Shown piece by piece: positions 1-5,715 of a stretch of 8,649 nucleotides of DNA. The notes below the pieces were generated by a model, which was given only the letters and a program-made list of their open reading frames with translations, was not told the origin of the DNA and did not search any database. Position 1 is the stretch's first letter, and every line of letters begins with the position of its first letter. Location: positions 1 through 8,649 of the forward strand of contig JACOVM010000071.1 in assembly GCA_016177345.1 (NCBI GenBank), read 5' to 3'. A program made the translations under genes and the position numbers. Origin of the DNA: Candidatus Woesearchaeota archaeon. GTDB lineage: Archaea; Nanobdellota; Nanobdellia; Woesearchaeales; UBA12501.

Positions 1-6
1 AAGAAT

Positions 7-34
7 AAAAAAGAAAAAGAGCTTACCTCTCTTT
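7..34 (-). terminator. Hairpin plus T-tract after the surface-protein gene
   Basis: On the minus strand, directly after the TAA stop at 36-38, AAAGAG (34-29) can pair with CTCTTT (21-16) across a 7-base loop. The run continues into TTTTT, C, TTTTTT (18-7). A T-rich tract is the main archaeal termination signal, and the small stem is a plausible addition. The stem is only 6 bp and A/T-rich, so the T-tract is the stronger part of the evidence. Confidence 0.5.
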
Positions 35-35
35 C

Positions 36-2093
36 TTATTTTCTCTTATTGTTTGGCCTGTAGTACCAGTAGTAGCCAGCAACACCTGCAAGGACTAATG
101 CCAAGACACCAAGCATGCTCCAGACGCCACTTGTGCTAGCTTCGACAACTGAAGCACCAGTCACTTCATTGCCGGCACCGTCTTCTGATGCTGCTTCAGC
201 AGGTGCTTCTCCTCCAAGCGTATTCTCGACAGCTTCAACGAATGCTTCTTTGCCACCAAGCTGGCCTGTTTTTTCATCATCACGCACTTTACCCGTAACA
301 CCAGACGCAACAGGTTGCGACACCGCACGTAATGTTAAGTGCGCTTTGGTAAGGAAGGCATCCTGTAAGGTGACTTCAACATCTGCCAGGCCGTCACCAT
401 TGACATCGGAAAGCGCACTCTGGCCTTCGAAAAGCTCATATTCCTGGTCACCGACCATAACGAATGCTCTCTCGTTATTGTACACTCGAGTAACAGTAAC
501 GGTTGTTGCTGAGCCATCAGGCAAGTTCACTGATTTAACCATTCGTGAATAAGCAACAAGCGCTTGGCTTGTGCCATCACTGGAAAGGCTGAAGCTTGAT
601 ATCTTAGCAAGGGTAGATCCTCGTCCTCCACCGCCACCGCCAGCAGAACCGCCACCAGCGAGGTTCTCAACTACAACACTCCTTGTAAAGGTGAAGTTTG
701 CAGCTGCAAAGGCGCTATTTCCACCACTATCGTTTGCGTTACAGTTCCAGGTGATAGTTCCTGAACCAACATTTGTTTCGCTGAAATTGACAGTCCAATT
801 TGTACGCCCGGCACCACCAGAGCTATTACTGGTGTTTGCAGCGAAGTTACTAGCGTCACCAGTTTCAGTACCGGAACGAGTTCCACGATAAAAGGTGAGG
901 TTTGTCAAACGCTGATCACTTGCATTGCAGACGAAACCAAAACTCGTTAATTCTGTTGAACCCCCATTAGCGGGGCTATTCAGGTACACTACAGGAAGAG
1001 CACCATTTGTTGTAAAGTTATACTTATTGGATATGTTTACTGCTTCTGTATTTGTACTGTTCGTCAATGATGTAAAGTTTGCATATCCACTATTCGAACA
1101 ATTTAAGGATACGTTAAACGCAGTAAAGTTATCATCAAGGTTGAGCCTTAGAGAGACATTGGTATAATTGTTCACGGTGACATTAACCTGTCTGAATGTC
1201 TCATTAATCACCACTGAACAAAACGGGGTCGTGTCTACATTATCAGTTACCCTAAACGAATAATTAAAGGACTGATTAATGTAGTTTTCCGTCGATAAAT
1301 TAATAGGAGAAAAGACCTCTACTCGGTTTGGCGGGCTATTCGCTACAAGCCAATAGGTTAGGCTTGAGGTCCCATTATTATTGGTACGATCCTTGCAGGT
1401 TACGTTATACGAGTGAAGCCCTGTTCCAGTATAGATTGCAAGTGAGTTCACTACAAGATTACTCGTGAACGCTGTTGTTGATGAAACGTTTTGTACACCA
1501 TCGACTTCGACGCTACAGTTAAGATGCTGTGAAGCGTTGCCAACATCAGCAGTAGTCCAGTTGAGGGATATGGTGTTATTCTGGAATGTTCCATTAGAGA
1601 CGTTTAGGCCAACTACTGTTGCAGTATTGTCTACGGTTACGTTTTGGGCAATGGCGATAAAATTGTCCCCTGTGCTATTTGTTATATTAGCAGTGAAATT
1701 GTATATATTATCACCAATAAGCGTTGAAGTAAACGTAAGGTTAAAGGTAACGTTACAGTTAGGCTCGCACGCTGTTCTAGTTATATTCGTTTGGTTGAGG
1801 AATCCAATATTAGTTCTTCCCCCAGAACGATTCGTGACATAGATGGTGACATTAATAATATTAAGAACAAGTGAGGCGTTAGTATTTATTGTAAGATTAT
1901 AAGTACCGTTGACAAATGAACTGGTAAGATTAAACGCATTACCAGTCACGACAGCATTTGGTGCCCTGGTAAAATTAATGAGTGTCTCGTTATTGGATAT
2001 TTCAACAGCGCTTACAAAGAAAGCCTGCACTACCATCATAACAACTGCCAAAAGAAGAGTAACCACCAGTTTTTTATTCACACGCATCACCAT
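36..2093 (-). CDS. Large Asn-rich, membrane-anchored surface (S-layer/adhesin-like) protein
   Basis: About 685 residues. Seen: a signal peptide (basic RVNKK, hydrophobic core, likely cleavage after Ala29 in FVSA), a long Asn/Thr/Ser-rich ectodomain, a Gly-rich linker (about 480-491), a calcium-loop-like DVNGDGLAD (563-571), an acidic Ala/Glu-rich stalk, one transmembrane helix (about 657-677) and a basic KRK tail. This gives an N-out, C-in cell-surface topology. I count 47 N-x-S/T sequons, all before the Gly linker. Eight Cys (109, 113, 193, 233, 292, 332, 389, 451) also lie in the ectodomain. Segments starting like 'NSPPNRVEVFSP' and 'LPVVYLNSPAN' look like Ig-like module borders. Established: archaeal surface proteins often have this layout and are N-glycosylated. 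The exact role (S-layer, adhesion, host contact) is unknown. Start: ATG 2093 or ATG 2087 gives a normal signal peptide. An in-frame GTG at 2135 would add a 14-residue extension and is less likely. No good Shine-Dalgarno sequence decides between the two ATGs. Confidence 0.85.
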   Translation of the reverse strand: MVMRVNKKLVVTLLLAVVMMVVQAFFVSAVEISNNETLINFTRAPNAVVTGNAFNLTSSFVNGTYNLTINTNASLVLNIINVTIYVTNRSGGRTNIGFLNQTNITRTACEPNCNVTFNLTFTSTLIGDNIYNFTANITNSTGDNFIAIAQNVTVDNTATVVGLNVSNGTFQNNTISLNWTTADVGNASQHLNCSVEVDGVQNVSSTTAFTSNLVVNSLAIYTGTGLHSYNVTCKDRTNNNGTSSLTYWLVANSPPNRVEVFSPINLSTENYINQSFNYSFRVTDNVDTTPFCSVVINETFRQVNVTVNNYTNVSLRLNLDDNFTAFNVSLNCSNSGYANFTSLTNSTNTEAVNISNKYNFTTNGALPVVYLNSPANGGSTELTSFGFVCNASDQRLTNLTFYRGTRSGTETGDASNFAANTSNSSGGAGRTNWTVNFSETNVGSGTITWNCNANDSGGNSAFAAANFTFTRSVVVENLAGGGSAGGGGGGRGSTLAKISSFSLSSDGTSQALVAYSRMVKSVNLPDGSATTVTVTRVYNNERAFVMVGDQEYELFEGQSALSDVNGDGLADVEVTLQDAFLTKAHLTLRAVSQPVASGVTGKVRDDEKTGQLGGKEAFVEAVENTLGGEAPAEAASEDGAGNEVTGASVVEASTSGVWSMLGVLALVLAGVAGYYWYYRPNNKRK

Positions 2094-2112
2094 CTCTTTT
2101 TTTAATGTAAAA

Positions 2113-2174
2113 ACCTTGTAGACCTTGCACAACACAAATTGTAGTGCAATATACCTTTTTCTATTCTACAAGGT
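2113..2174. repeat. Nested inverted repeats upstream of the surface-protein gene
   Basis: ACCTTGTAGA (2113-2122) has an exact 10-bp inverted copy, TCTACAAGGT (2165-2174). Inside them lies TTGCAC (2125-2130) with its inverted copy GTGCAA (2144-2149), and inside that ACAA-A-TTGT (2134-2142). On the minus strand the outer left arm lies between the TATA element and the predicted transcription start. The inner hairpin and the other outer arm lie in the leader. It could be a double operator, a cruciform or a leader RNA fold. No regulator is identified. Confidence 0.55.
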
Positions 2175-2181
2175 GCGCCCC

Positions 2182-2189
2182 TATTTAAA
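2182..2189 (-). promoter_or_regulatory. TATA element for the surface-protein gene
   Basis: The minus strand reads TTTAAATA with a purine-containing flank (aaaac) upstream, a typical archaeal BRE/TATA. Its centre predicts transcription start near 2159, leaving a leader of about 66 bases to ATG 2093. A weaker element (GGTATATTGC, around 2151) could give a shorter leader. Confidence 0.55.
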
Positions 2190-2259
2190 GTTTTTCATTT
2201 TTTACAATGTTTATTACAAAGTTGACACTGGGCAGAGAAGAAAGAAGTCTAGAAGAGTA

Positions 2260-3564
2260 CTAAGAAAGGAGTTGCAAAAGAGAACGAAAATGGAAATGAG
2301 AACGCTTACTAGAGTTAGAGACCTGTTTTTTGTACGCCCAAGCAGCTTGGATAATATCTGGTTTAGATATGGAGAACCCTTTCTGTTGGAGAAGATGCTG
2401 CATCCTCGTCGAGATAATACACTGGCAGAATTGAGTGACGTTTTGCGGCGTTGGCGTTCTTCTGCAGCGCTCGAAATCAAGGAGCGTAACTTTTGGGCGC
2501 TTTTGATCTTGATTATTGAAGGAAACGAGAACATGCTTGTATGGATGATGCATCTCTTCCTTATTCACCTGCAGTATATCAAGCTTTCTCATCTGAAGAA
2601 AAACCTCTCGCAAAATAAAGAGAGCTTGCTGCTTTGAAGCACGTGCTAATGCATCCATGATAAACGAGCCATGAACGAATTGGTAAATCATGTATTGCTG
2701 ATCAAGCTCAGATGTTTTTTCAAGTTTTCCATGTATTTTTCCTTTGCCAAGATAGGCTGGGCCAATGCCGTGCTTGTTGAGAAACTGAAGCATGTGTATT
2801 TCGTGATCTATCGTATCAACCATGCTCTCTGGTCGGCGCATTTTGATCGCCACCTGCTTTTTCTTCCAAAGCCCAGTATAGATAATGCCTCGCTTTCCTT
2901 TTGAAAACCATTGGACATGGCGAATACCCCGATTCTCCAGCGCAACAAGTAATGGCATCTTCGTAATTTTATAGACAAAAAGTGTTTCGAAAGAAAGCTT
3001 CTGCTGAGCAACAAGGCTGTACTGAAAAGCGTATCTGGCAATAGCATCATGCACCTTCTGTTGATTACTCAGTGTGGAAAAAAGGAGAAGGATACACCCA
3101 TCCTGCTTGAGGTGTGCTGATGCTTGGCTGAGAAACTGCTCAATAACCTCAAACCCATATTTTCCTCCGTCAAGAGCCATGTCCGGAAAAGATGGGTCTG
3201 AGGGAAGATAGGGTGGATTAAAGATAATCGTGTCAAACGCACCAAATTGCTTCCTTTGAAGTGCAGAAAAAAGGTCTGATACCAGAAAGGTGATTTTCCT
3301 ATTATATTTACTGGTATTGGCACGAGCCTTGCAATAGCCAATCGCATGCGTATTTTTATCAACAGCAACAACCCTTGAAACATTCCTCTTTTTCGCTGCC
3401 TCGACAGCTTGTATGCCCGTGCCAGTACCCATATCAAGAACCATGCCTCGAGCATAATCTCTCACTGCCTGTTGAAGGAAAAAAGAATCTTCATGGGGAA
3501 GATAGACCTCAAAACCATGTAGGGTCACAACAGTATTTACAACAGCCCCCTGTACATCTGTCAT
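2260..3564 (-). CDS. HemK2/PrmC-like protein-glutamine methyltransferase fused to a protein-kinase-like domain
   Basis: 434 residues from ATG 3564. Residues about 12-200 are a class I SAM methyltransferase. They hold VYLPHEDSFFL near the N-terminus, motif I DMGTGTG (44-50), and the catalytic FNPPYLP (NPPY 116-119) followed by MALDGGKYGFEVIEQFL. These match the archaeal/eukaryotic HemK2 (Mtq2) family, which methylates the Gln of the release-factor GGQ motif, usually with Trm112. From about residue 203 a kinase-like fold follows: glycine-rich SKGKRGIIYTG (about 221-231), VAIK lysine 241, helix-C Glu255, hinge MIYQFVHG, a loop HHPYKHVLV (339-347) where HRD is expected, and DFE (363-365) instead of DFG. 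This resembles archaeal predicted Ser/Thr kinases (COG2112 type) by memory. There is no frame break between the domains. Start: a longer frame begins at TTG 3615, but a TATA element 26-27 bases before ATG 3564 argues for the shorter, leaderless form. The gene is divergent from TFB. Confidence 0.85.
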   Translation of the reverse strand: MTDVQGAVVNTVVTLHGFEVYLPHEDSFFLQQAVRDYARGMVLDMGTGTGIQAVEAAKKRNVSRVVAVDKNTHAIGYCKARANTSKYNRKITFLVSDLFSALQRKQFGAFDTIIFNPPYLPSDPSFPDMALDGGKYGFEVIEQFLSQASAHLKQDGCILLLFSTLSNQQKVHDAIARYAFQYSLVAQQKLSFETLFVYKITKMPLLVALENRGIRHVQWFSKGKRGIIYTGLWKKKQVAIKMRRPESMVDTIDHEIHMLQFLNKHGIGPAYLGKGKIHGKLEKTSELDQQYMIYQFVHGSFIMDALARASKQQALFILREVFLQMRKLDILQVNKEEMHHPYKHVLVSFNNQDQKRPKVTLLDFERCRRTPTPQNVTQFCQCIISTRMQHLLQQKGFSISKPDIIQAAWAYKKQVSNSSKRSHFHFRSLLQLLS

Positions 3565-3586
3565 GACACCCAAGAACCAAACTCTC

Positions 3587-3594
3587 TTTAAAAA
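3587..3594 (-). promoter_or_regulatory. TATA element for the methyltransferase-kinase gene
   Basis: The minus strand reads TTTTTAAA, centred 26-27 bases before ATG 3564. This predicts a leaderless or nearly leaderless transcript. The element lies inside the longer TTG-initiated frame, which is why the ATG was preferred. Confidence 0.5.
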
Positions 3595-3627
3595 TGTTGC
3601 CTCAAAAAGAGACAAAAAAGAGAAACA

Positions 3628-3658
3628 TTTAAATATAATGGCAACCTACGTTTATAAA
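3628..3658 (+). promoter_or_regulatory. Two TATA elements for the TFB gene
   Basis: TTTAAATA (3628-3635), preceded by the purine-rich AGAAAC, and TTTATAAA (3651-3658) are both good archaeal TATA boxes on the plus strand. They predict starts near 3658 and 3685, so leaders of about 88 or 61 bases to ATG 3746. Both leaders would include the stem-loop at 3697-3723. Confidence 0.55.
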
Positions 3659-3696
3659 TTTATTGTGGTGTCCGAGACAGGCACCTTTGGGGGTTG

Positions 3697-3723
3697 CAAA
3701 TAGTCCAGTAGGTGTTCTATTTG
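3697..3723 (+). promoter_or_regulatory. Stem-loop in the TFB leader
   Basis: CAAATAG (3697-3703) pairs perfectly with CTATTTG (3717-3723) across a 13-base loop. It ends about 10 bases before the GGGGG Shine-Dalgarno-like run (3733-3737). A weaker hairpin, GGTG-t-CC...GG-CACC, lies just upstream at about 3666-3684. The position suggests an effect on translation start or mRNA stability. That role is an inference. Confidence 0.4.
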
Positions 3724-3745
3724 TGCCATAGTGGGGGAATGCACA

Positions 3746-4669
3746 ATGATGACCTATGTAAAGAAGTGTCCGGAATGCTCCGGAATTAATCTTTTTCATA
3801 ACAAAGATCGTGGCGAAGTCATCTGTAAAGACTGCGGTCTTGTCGTCGAGGACAAGATGGTGGACTTCGACCAGGAATGGCGGGAGTTTGATTCTGAAGA
3901 GTCTGAAAAGCGACGCCGAACAGGGGCGCCAATGACTTATACCCAATATGACCAAGGCCTTGGAACTGAGGTCGGACAAAAAGCAGACCTGTACCGCCTT
4001 GAGGGAAAAGACAAAAACAAGTTCTTTAGGCTCAGAAAATGGCAGTACCGCATCTCGACTGCTATCGAGCGAAACTTAAAATTAGCTCTTGCTGAGCTCA
4101 AGCGAGTATCTTCTTATCTCAAGCTGCCAAAGTCTGTCGAGGAGGAAGCAGCTCGAATCTATACATTAGCGGTCCAGCGCGGCCTTGTGCGGGGGAGATC
4201 GATGGAAAGCGTTGTTGCCGGAAGCTTATACGCCGCATGCCGACGCCATGATGTTCCTCGAACACTCGACGAGCTCAGCGAAGCATCTGGCATTGAGAAA
4301 AAAGAAGTTGGAAGAACCTATCGCTTTGTAACGAGAGAGCTTGGCATAAACATTCTTCCGTCGAATCCAGCAGATTATATTGCGCGATTTGCCTCGTCAT
4401 TGAAGCTCAGCGCAGAAACACAATCACAGGCTATCGAGATCCTTGAGTCTGCTCAGAAGGAAGAGCTTACCTCGGGTCGGGGGCCAACCGGTATTGCTGC
4501 AGCCTCACTCTATGTATCAGCGCTCATTCATGGAGAGAAGCGTACGCAGCGGGAAGTTGCTGATGTTGCTGGAGTAACCGAGGTTACTATTCGTAATCGT
4601 TACAAGGAGCTCCTTGATCGTCTTGGCCTGGAAAAGGATATTAAGAAGACGAAAAAGAAGAAGGAGTAA
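3746..4669 (+). CDS. tfb: Transcription initiation factor B (archaeal TFIIB)
   Basis: 307 residues, the usual TFB length. It binds the TBP-TATA complex and the BRE and recruits RNA polymerase, setting the start site. Seen: an N-terminal zinc ribbon with C8-x2-C11 and C27-x2-C30, then the B-reader/linker region RRRTGAPMTYTQYDQGLGTEVG (about 57-77). Two cyclin-like repeats follow, about 105-196 (with GRSMESVVAGSLYAACR) and 199-292 (with SGRGPTGIAAASLYVSAL and a C-terminal helix-turn-helix TQREVADVAGVTEVTIRNRY). A Lys-rich tail (KKTKKKKE) ends the protein. Start: the frame is open from GTG 3731, but ATG 3746 sits 8 bases after GGGGG (3733-3737), and the residues before it are not part of the family. 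ATG 3749 is also possible. It is transcribed alone, with its own double TATA, a structured leader and a terminator-like hairpin after the stop. The B-reader wording is close to DPANN TFBs as I recall them. Confidence 0.97.
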   Translation: MMTYVKKCPECSGINLFHNKDRGEVICKDCGLVVEDKMVDFDQEWREFDSEESEKRRRTGAPMTYTQYDQGLGTEVGQKADLYRLEGKDKNKFFRLRKWQYRISTAIERNLKLALAELKRVSSYLKLPKSVEEEAARIYTLAVQRGLVRGRSMESVVAGSLYAACRRHDVPRTLDELSEASGIEKKEVGRTYRFVTRELGINILPSNPADYIARFASSLKLSAETQSQAIEILESAQKEELTSGRGPTGIAAASLYVSALIHGEKRTQREVADVAGVTEVTIRNRYKELLDRLGLEKDIKKTKKKKE

Positions 4670-4690
4670 AGCCAAGAGAGAGTATGGTTA

Positions 4691-4718
4691 TTTTTTATCA
4701 CTTTTTAGTGACAAAAAA
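4691..4718 (+). terminator. Hairpin with T6/A6 arms between tfb and the barrel-like gene
   Basis: TTTTTT-a-TCACT (4691-4702), loop TTTT, then AGTGA-c-AAAAAA (4707-4718): an 11-bp stem with one a/c mismatch. It starts 21 bases after the tfb stop and ends just before the next TATA element. The T6 run and T-rich loop fit archaeal termination. The following bases are A-rich on the plus strand, unlike a classic bacterial terminator. Confidence 0.5.
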
Positions 4719-4725
4719 CGATACA

Positions 4726-4733
4726 TTTATATA
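4726..4733 (+). promoter_or_regulatory. TATA element for the barrel-like gene
   Basis: TTTATATA, preceded by ATACA, predicts transcription start near 4756 and a leader of about 23 bases. The leader contains GAGGTT (4770-4775), a Shine-Dalgarno sequence close to ATG 4779, so this gene is leadered, unlike several neighbours. Confidence 0.6.
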
Positions 4734-4778
4734 GTAGTTCATAGTTACTTCTAGAAAAAGGTAAAAAAAGAGGTTCCA

Positions 4779-5315
4779 ATGGCATTTTACGACAGGCTTA
4801 AAACAACAGCAACCTACGCTCTTTGTGGCCTAGCAGCCCTGGCTGCGCTCAAAGTGTTAGGGCCGCGAAAAGCAGAGGCATCTCCCCTCGACAATACCCT
4901 TATTTACGCAGCGCCTAATTTCTCAGTAAGCACCGCTACCGACTTTGAAGAACCTCACTTCGGCCTTACCGGCGGATTAAAAGTGAATAACAAAAAGGAC
5001 CATGGTGTAAGTATTGATGCCTCTCTTTATGGCTTTGACGAGCAACAGATTGGAAAAATCGGCGCAGCTTGGAGGCCAATGCTTCTTGGAAATAACTATG
5101 ATCAAATACGATTACCAGTACGAGCAGGCCTTGTCCTAACCCGCGGCGGAGAAAAACAAGTAGACTTTGCTCCCAGTATTGGCCTTGAAGGCCTTTTTAC
5201 CATAGGAAACTTTGTTCTCACGGTAGAAGCAGGAATTGACAGCACGTTTAAAGGCGGCGGGTTTAAGGAAGCGCCAGATGTTGGAGTTTACGCCCTTGTC
5301 GGTGGCTGCTTGTAA
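4779..5315 (+). CDS. Secreted beta-rich protein, small beta-barrel-like
   Basis: 178 residues, not recognised as a named family. Seen: a signal-peptide-like N-terminus (positive RLK, Ala/Leu core at about 11-27, likely cleavage after Ala34 in KAEA). About 140 residues follow with repeated alternating polar/hydrophobic strands separated by short charged turns: about 60-69, 75-84, 93-102, 109-120, 125-139, 142-151 and 166-178. The layout and length resemble 8-stranded outer-membrane-type barrels of bacteria, with Gly/aromatic-rich strands and Asp/Asn/Gly/Lys turns. There is no C-terminal aromatic residue (it ends GGCL), so the bacterial BAM signal is absent. In an archaeon without an outer membrane it may be an exported envelope or host-contact protein, or a soluble beta-sandwich. 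ATG 4779 is supported by GAGGTT four to nine bases upstream. The gene stands alone, after the tfb terminator, and converges on the alkyltransferase gene. Confidence 0.75.
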   Translation: MAFYDRLKTTATYALCGLAALAALKVLGPRKAEASPLDNTLIYAAPNFSVSTATDFEEPHFGLTGGLKVNNKKDHGVSIDASLYGFDEQQIGKIGAAWRPMLLGNNYDQIRLPVRAGLVLTRGGEKQVDFAPSIGLEGLFTIGNFVLTVEAGIDSTFKGGGFKEAPDVGVYALVGGCL

Positions 5316-5338
5316 CAAGCATTAAGAAAACAAGAGAG

Positions 5339-5656
5339 TTAGCGAAGGGATGAAAAGGCAACTTTTCTTTTCTCAAACTCTACAACCTTTCCATTTTTTA
5401 CAATAACTCCTTCTTTTTGCAAGAGTGTTATTTTCTTTACGGTGCCATGGGCAAATCCACCAACGCCGCCATCACTCTTTACGACTCGGTGGCACGGCAC
5501 GATGGGAGCGTGAGGATTCTTGTTAAGCGCGTTGCCAACAGCGCGATACGCTTTGGTATGAAGAGCATAGGCAATATCCTTGTAGGTTGCCACACTGCCA
5601 CGTGGAATTTTCTTGGTAACCTTCCAGACACGTTCAGAAAAGGAAGAAAGCATCAT
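5339..5656 (-). CDS. ogt: Methylated-DNA-[protein]-cysteine S-methyltransferase, single-domain form
   Basis: 105 residues. It removes O6-alkyl groups from guanine by transferring them to its own cysteine (suicide repair). Seen: IPRGSVATYKDIAYAL (helix-turn-helix entry), the arginine-finger region YRAVGNALNKNP (Arg38), the active-site IVPCHRVV with Cys55, and SDGGVGGFAHGTVKKITLLQKEGV. These are the full C-terminal catalytic/DNA-binding domain. The N-terminal ribonuclease-like domain of typical Ogt/Ada proteins is missing. Cys55 is kept, so it is not an alkyltransferase-like (ATL) protein, in which Trp or Ala replaces it. Activity is therefore likely but untested. Start: ATG 5656 or 5653. An in-frame TTG at 5662 adds only two residues. 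There is no clear TATA element. The 56-base gap to the membrane-protein gene upstream allows cotranscription. Confidence 0.9.
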   Translation of the reverse strand: MMLSSFSERVWKVTKKIPRGSVATYKDIAYALHTKAYRAVGNALNKNPHAPIVPCHRVVKSDGGVGGFAHGTVKKITLLQKEGVIVKNGKVVEFEKRKVAFSSLR

Positions 5657-5670
5657 TAGCAAAAGTGCAA

Positions 5671-5715
5671 GACATCTACATCGTTAACAAAAGAGTAGGA
5701 CATCTAGGACATCTA
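5671..5715. repeat. Three copies of GACATCTA (minus strand TAGATGTC)
   Basis: Exact 8-base copies lie at 5671-5678, 5699-5706 and 5708-5715. The last two are spaced 9 bases apart, and the last covers the TAG stop of the upstream membrane-protein gene. They sit in the short gap before ogt and could be a binding site for a regulator of ogt, or chance. Confidence 0.45.

Noticed and set aside
2125..2637. 170-codon plus-strand open frame with a hydrophobic start
   Set aside because: Most of it is antisense to the kinase-like domain, its composition is poor, and the hydrophobic part comes from A/T-rich intergenic DNA.
3565..3615. 17-residue N-terminal extension of the methyltransferase-kinase from TTG 3615
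   Set aside because: The TATA element at 3587-3594 lies within it, and the family starts close to the 'VYLPHEDSF' segment, so the extension is not needed.
3629..3979. 116-codon minus-strand frame opposite the TFB start
   Set aside because: It is a shadow of the TFB zinc-ribbon coding sequence, with no family features and no promoter in that direction.
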